Shown in pieces: positions 21,933 through 22,083 of a stretch of DNA of 22,083 nt (position 1 is its first letter; each line of letters opens with the position of its first letter). The position numbers were made by a program, and so were the translations under genes. The DNA is from M55B154 sp964486725 (GTDB lineage: Bacteria > Spirochaetota > UBA4802 > UB4802). Location of the stretch: positions 1-22,083 of the forward strand of contig CAZAOK010000060.1 of the NCBI GenBank assembly GCA_964486725.1, written 5' to 3'. The notes beneath the pieces are model-generated. The model had not been told where the DNA came from, made no database searches, and saw only the letters and a list, made by a program, of their open reading frames with translations.

Positions 21933-22083
21933 TTTCATATTGTAAAATGGGAGTGATTTAAATTCCGGGTTACATTCATGTGACCCATAATATAATCAGT
22001 CTATACATCCCCCCAAGGGGCTGACTTCTACCCACAAATCGGATAATGTATTTAATACTGCAAATTATTCTGTTTCCTTTATC

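Noticed and set aside
1..22083. CRISPR array, tRNA, rRNA or prophage
   Set aside because: No regularly spaced repeats, no cloverleaf or rRNA signature, and no integrase or phage structural gene were found.

Overview
The window looks like chromosomal DNA from a Gram-negative, probably anaerobic or microaerobic bacterium. It holds lipoproteins with clear lipoboxes, a Spy/CpxP-type periplasmic protein, several Fe-S proteins, a chemoreceptor and a PAS-rich hybrid kinase. The chemoreceptor signalling tip (LLSLNASIEAARAG) and the general style fit a spirochaete, but that assignment is an inference from remembered family resemblance and is only moderately secure. No rRNA, tRNA, CRISPR, transposase, integrase or phage gene was seen.

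Layout. 1-2825: a good promoter, then an FGGY carbohydrate kinase and a divergent nucleotidyltransferase, a plausible substrate-activation pair. 2879-3050: a 172-bp element bounded by perfect 24-bp inverted repeats, with a GC-rich hairpin inside, lying directly upstream of a nitroreductase (3064-3930). 4094-5680: a six-TM chemoreceptor without an obvious HAMP domain. 5772-7530 (minus strand): a DUF4168-type secreted protein followed by three lipoproteins, two of which are paralogues. 7667-9468: a TetR regulator with an operator-like site, overlapping a QueG-like double [4Fe-4S] protein. 9585-10784 (minus): a TraB/PrgY-family membrane protein. 11208-13511: a hybrid histidine kinase with three PAS domains. 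13687-14927: an unrecognised 125-aa protein, a gene-poor stretch with a solo copy of the element end, and a 61-aa two-helix membrane protein behind a leader hairpin. 15006-17296: a compact operon of an unrecognised protein with TraB-like motifs, a cupin, a rhomboid protease and an MtnX-like HAD phosphatase. 17319-18668 (minus): a multi-[4Fe-4S] protein. 18838-19584: a Nudix hydrolase with a split Nudix box. 19758-21144: a Spy/CnrX-like LTxxQ protein, an ECF sigma factor and a one-TM putative anti-sigma factor, preceded by an ECF-type promoter. 21147-21845 (minus): an aminoacyl-tRNA-protein transferase (Bpt/Ate family).

Structure outside genes is the most distinctive part of the window. There are at least three families of dispersed non-coding repeats: the 24-bp-IR element and its solo end at 14148; a 20-base identical block ahead of both the hybrid kinase and the ECF cluster; and degenerate CTCTGCG/CCACAGAG palindromes at four gene borders. 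The best candidates for under-described biology are the paired-lipoprotein operon, the four-gene rhomboid operon with its compact TraB-like lead protein, and the self-regulated envelope or metal stress module at the right end.
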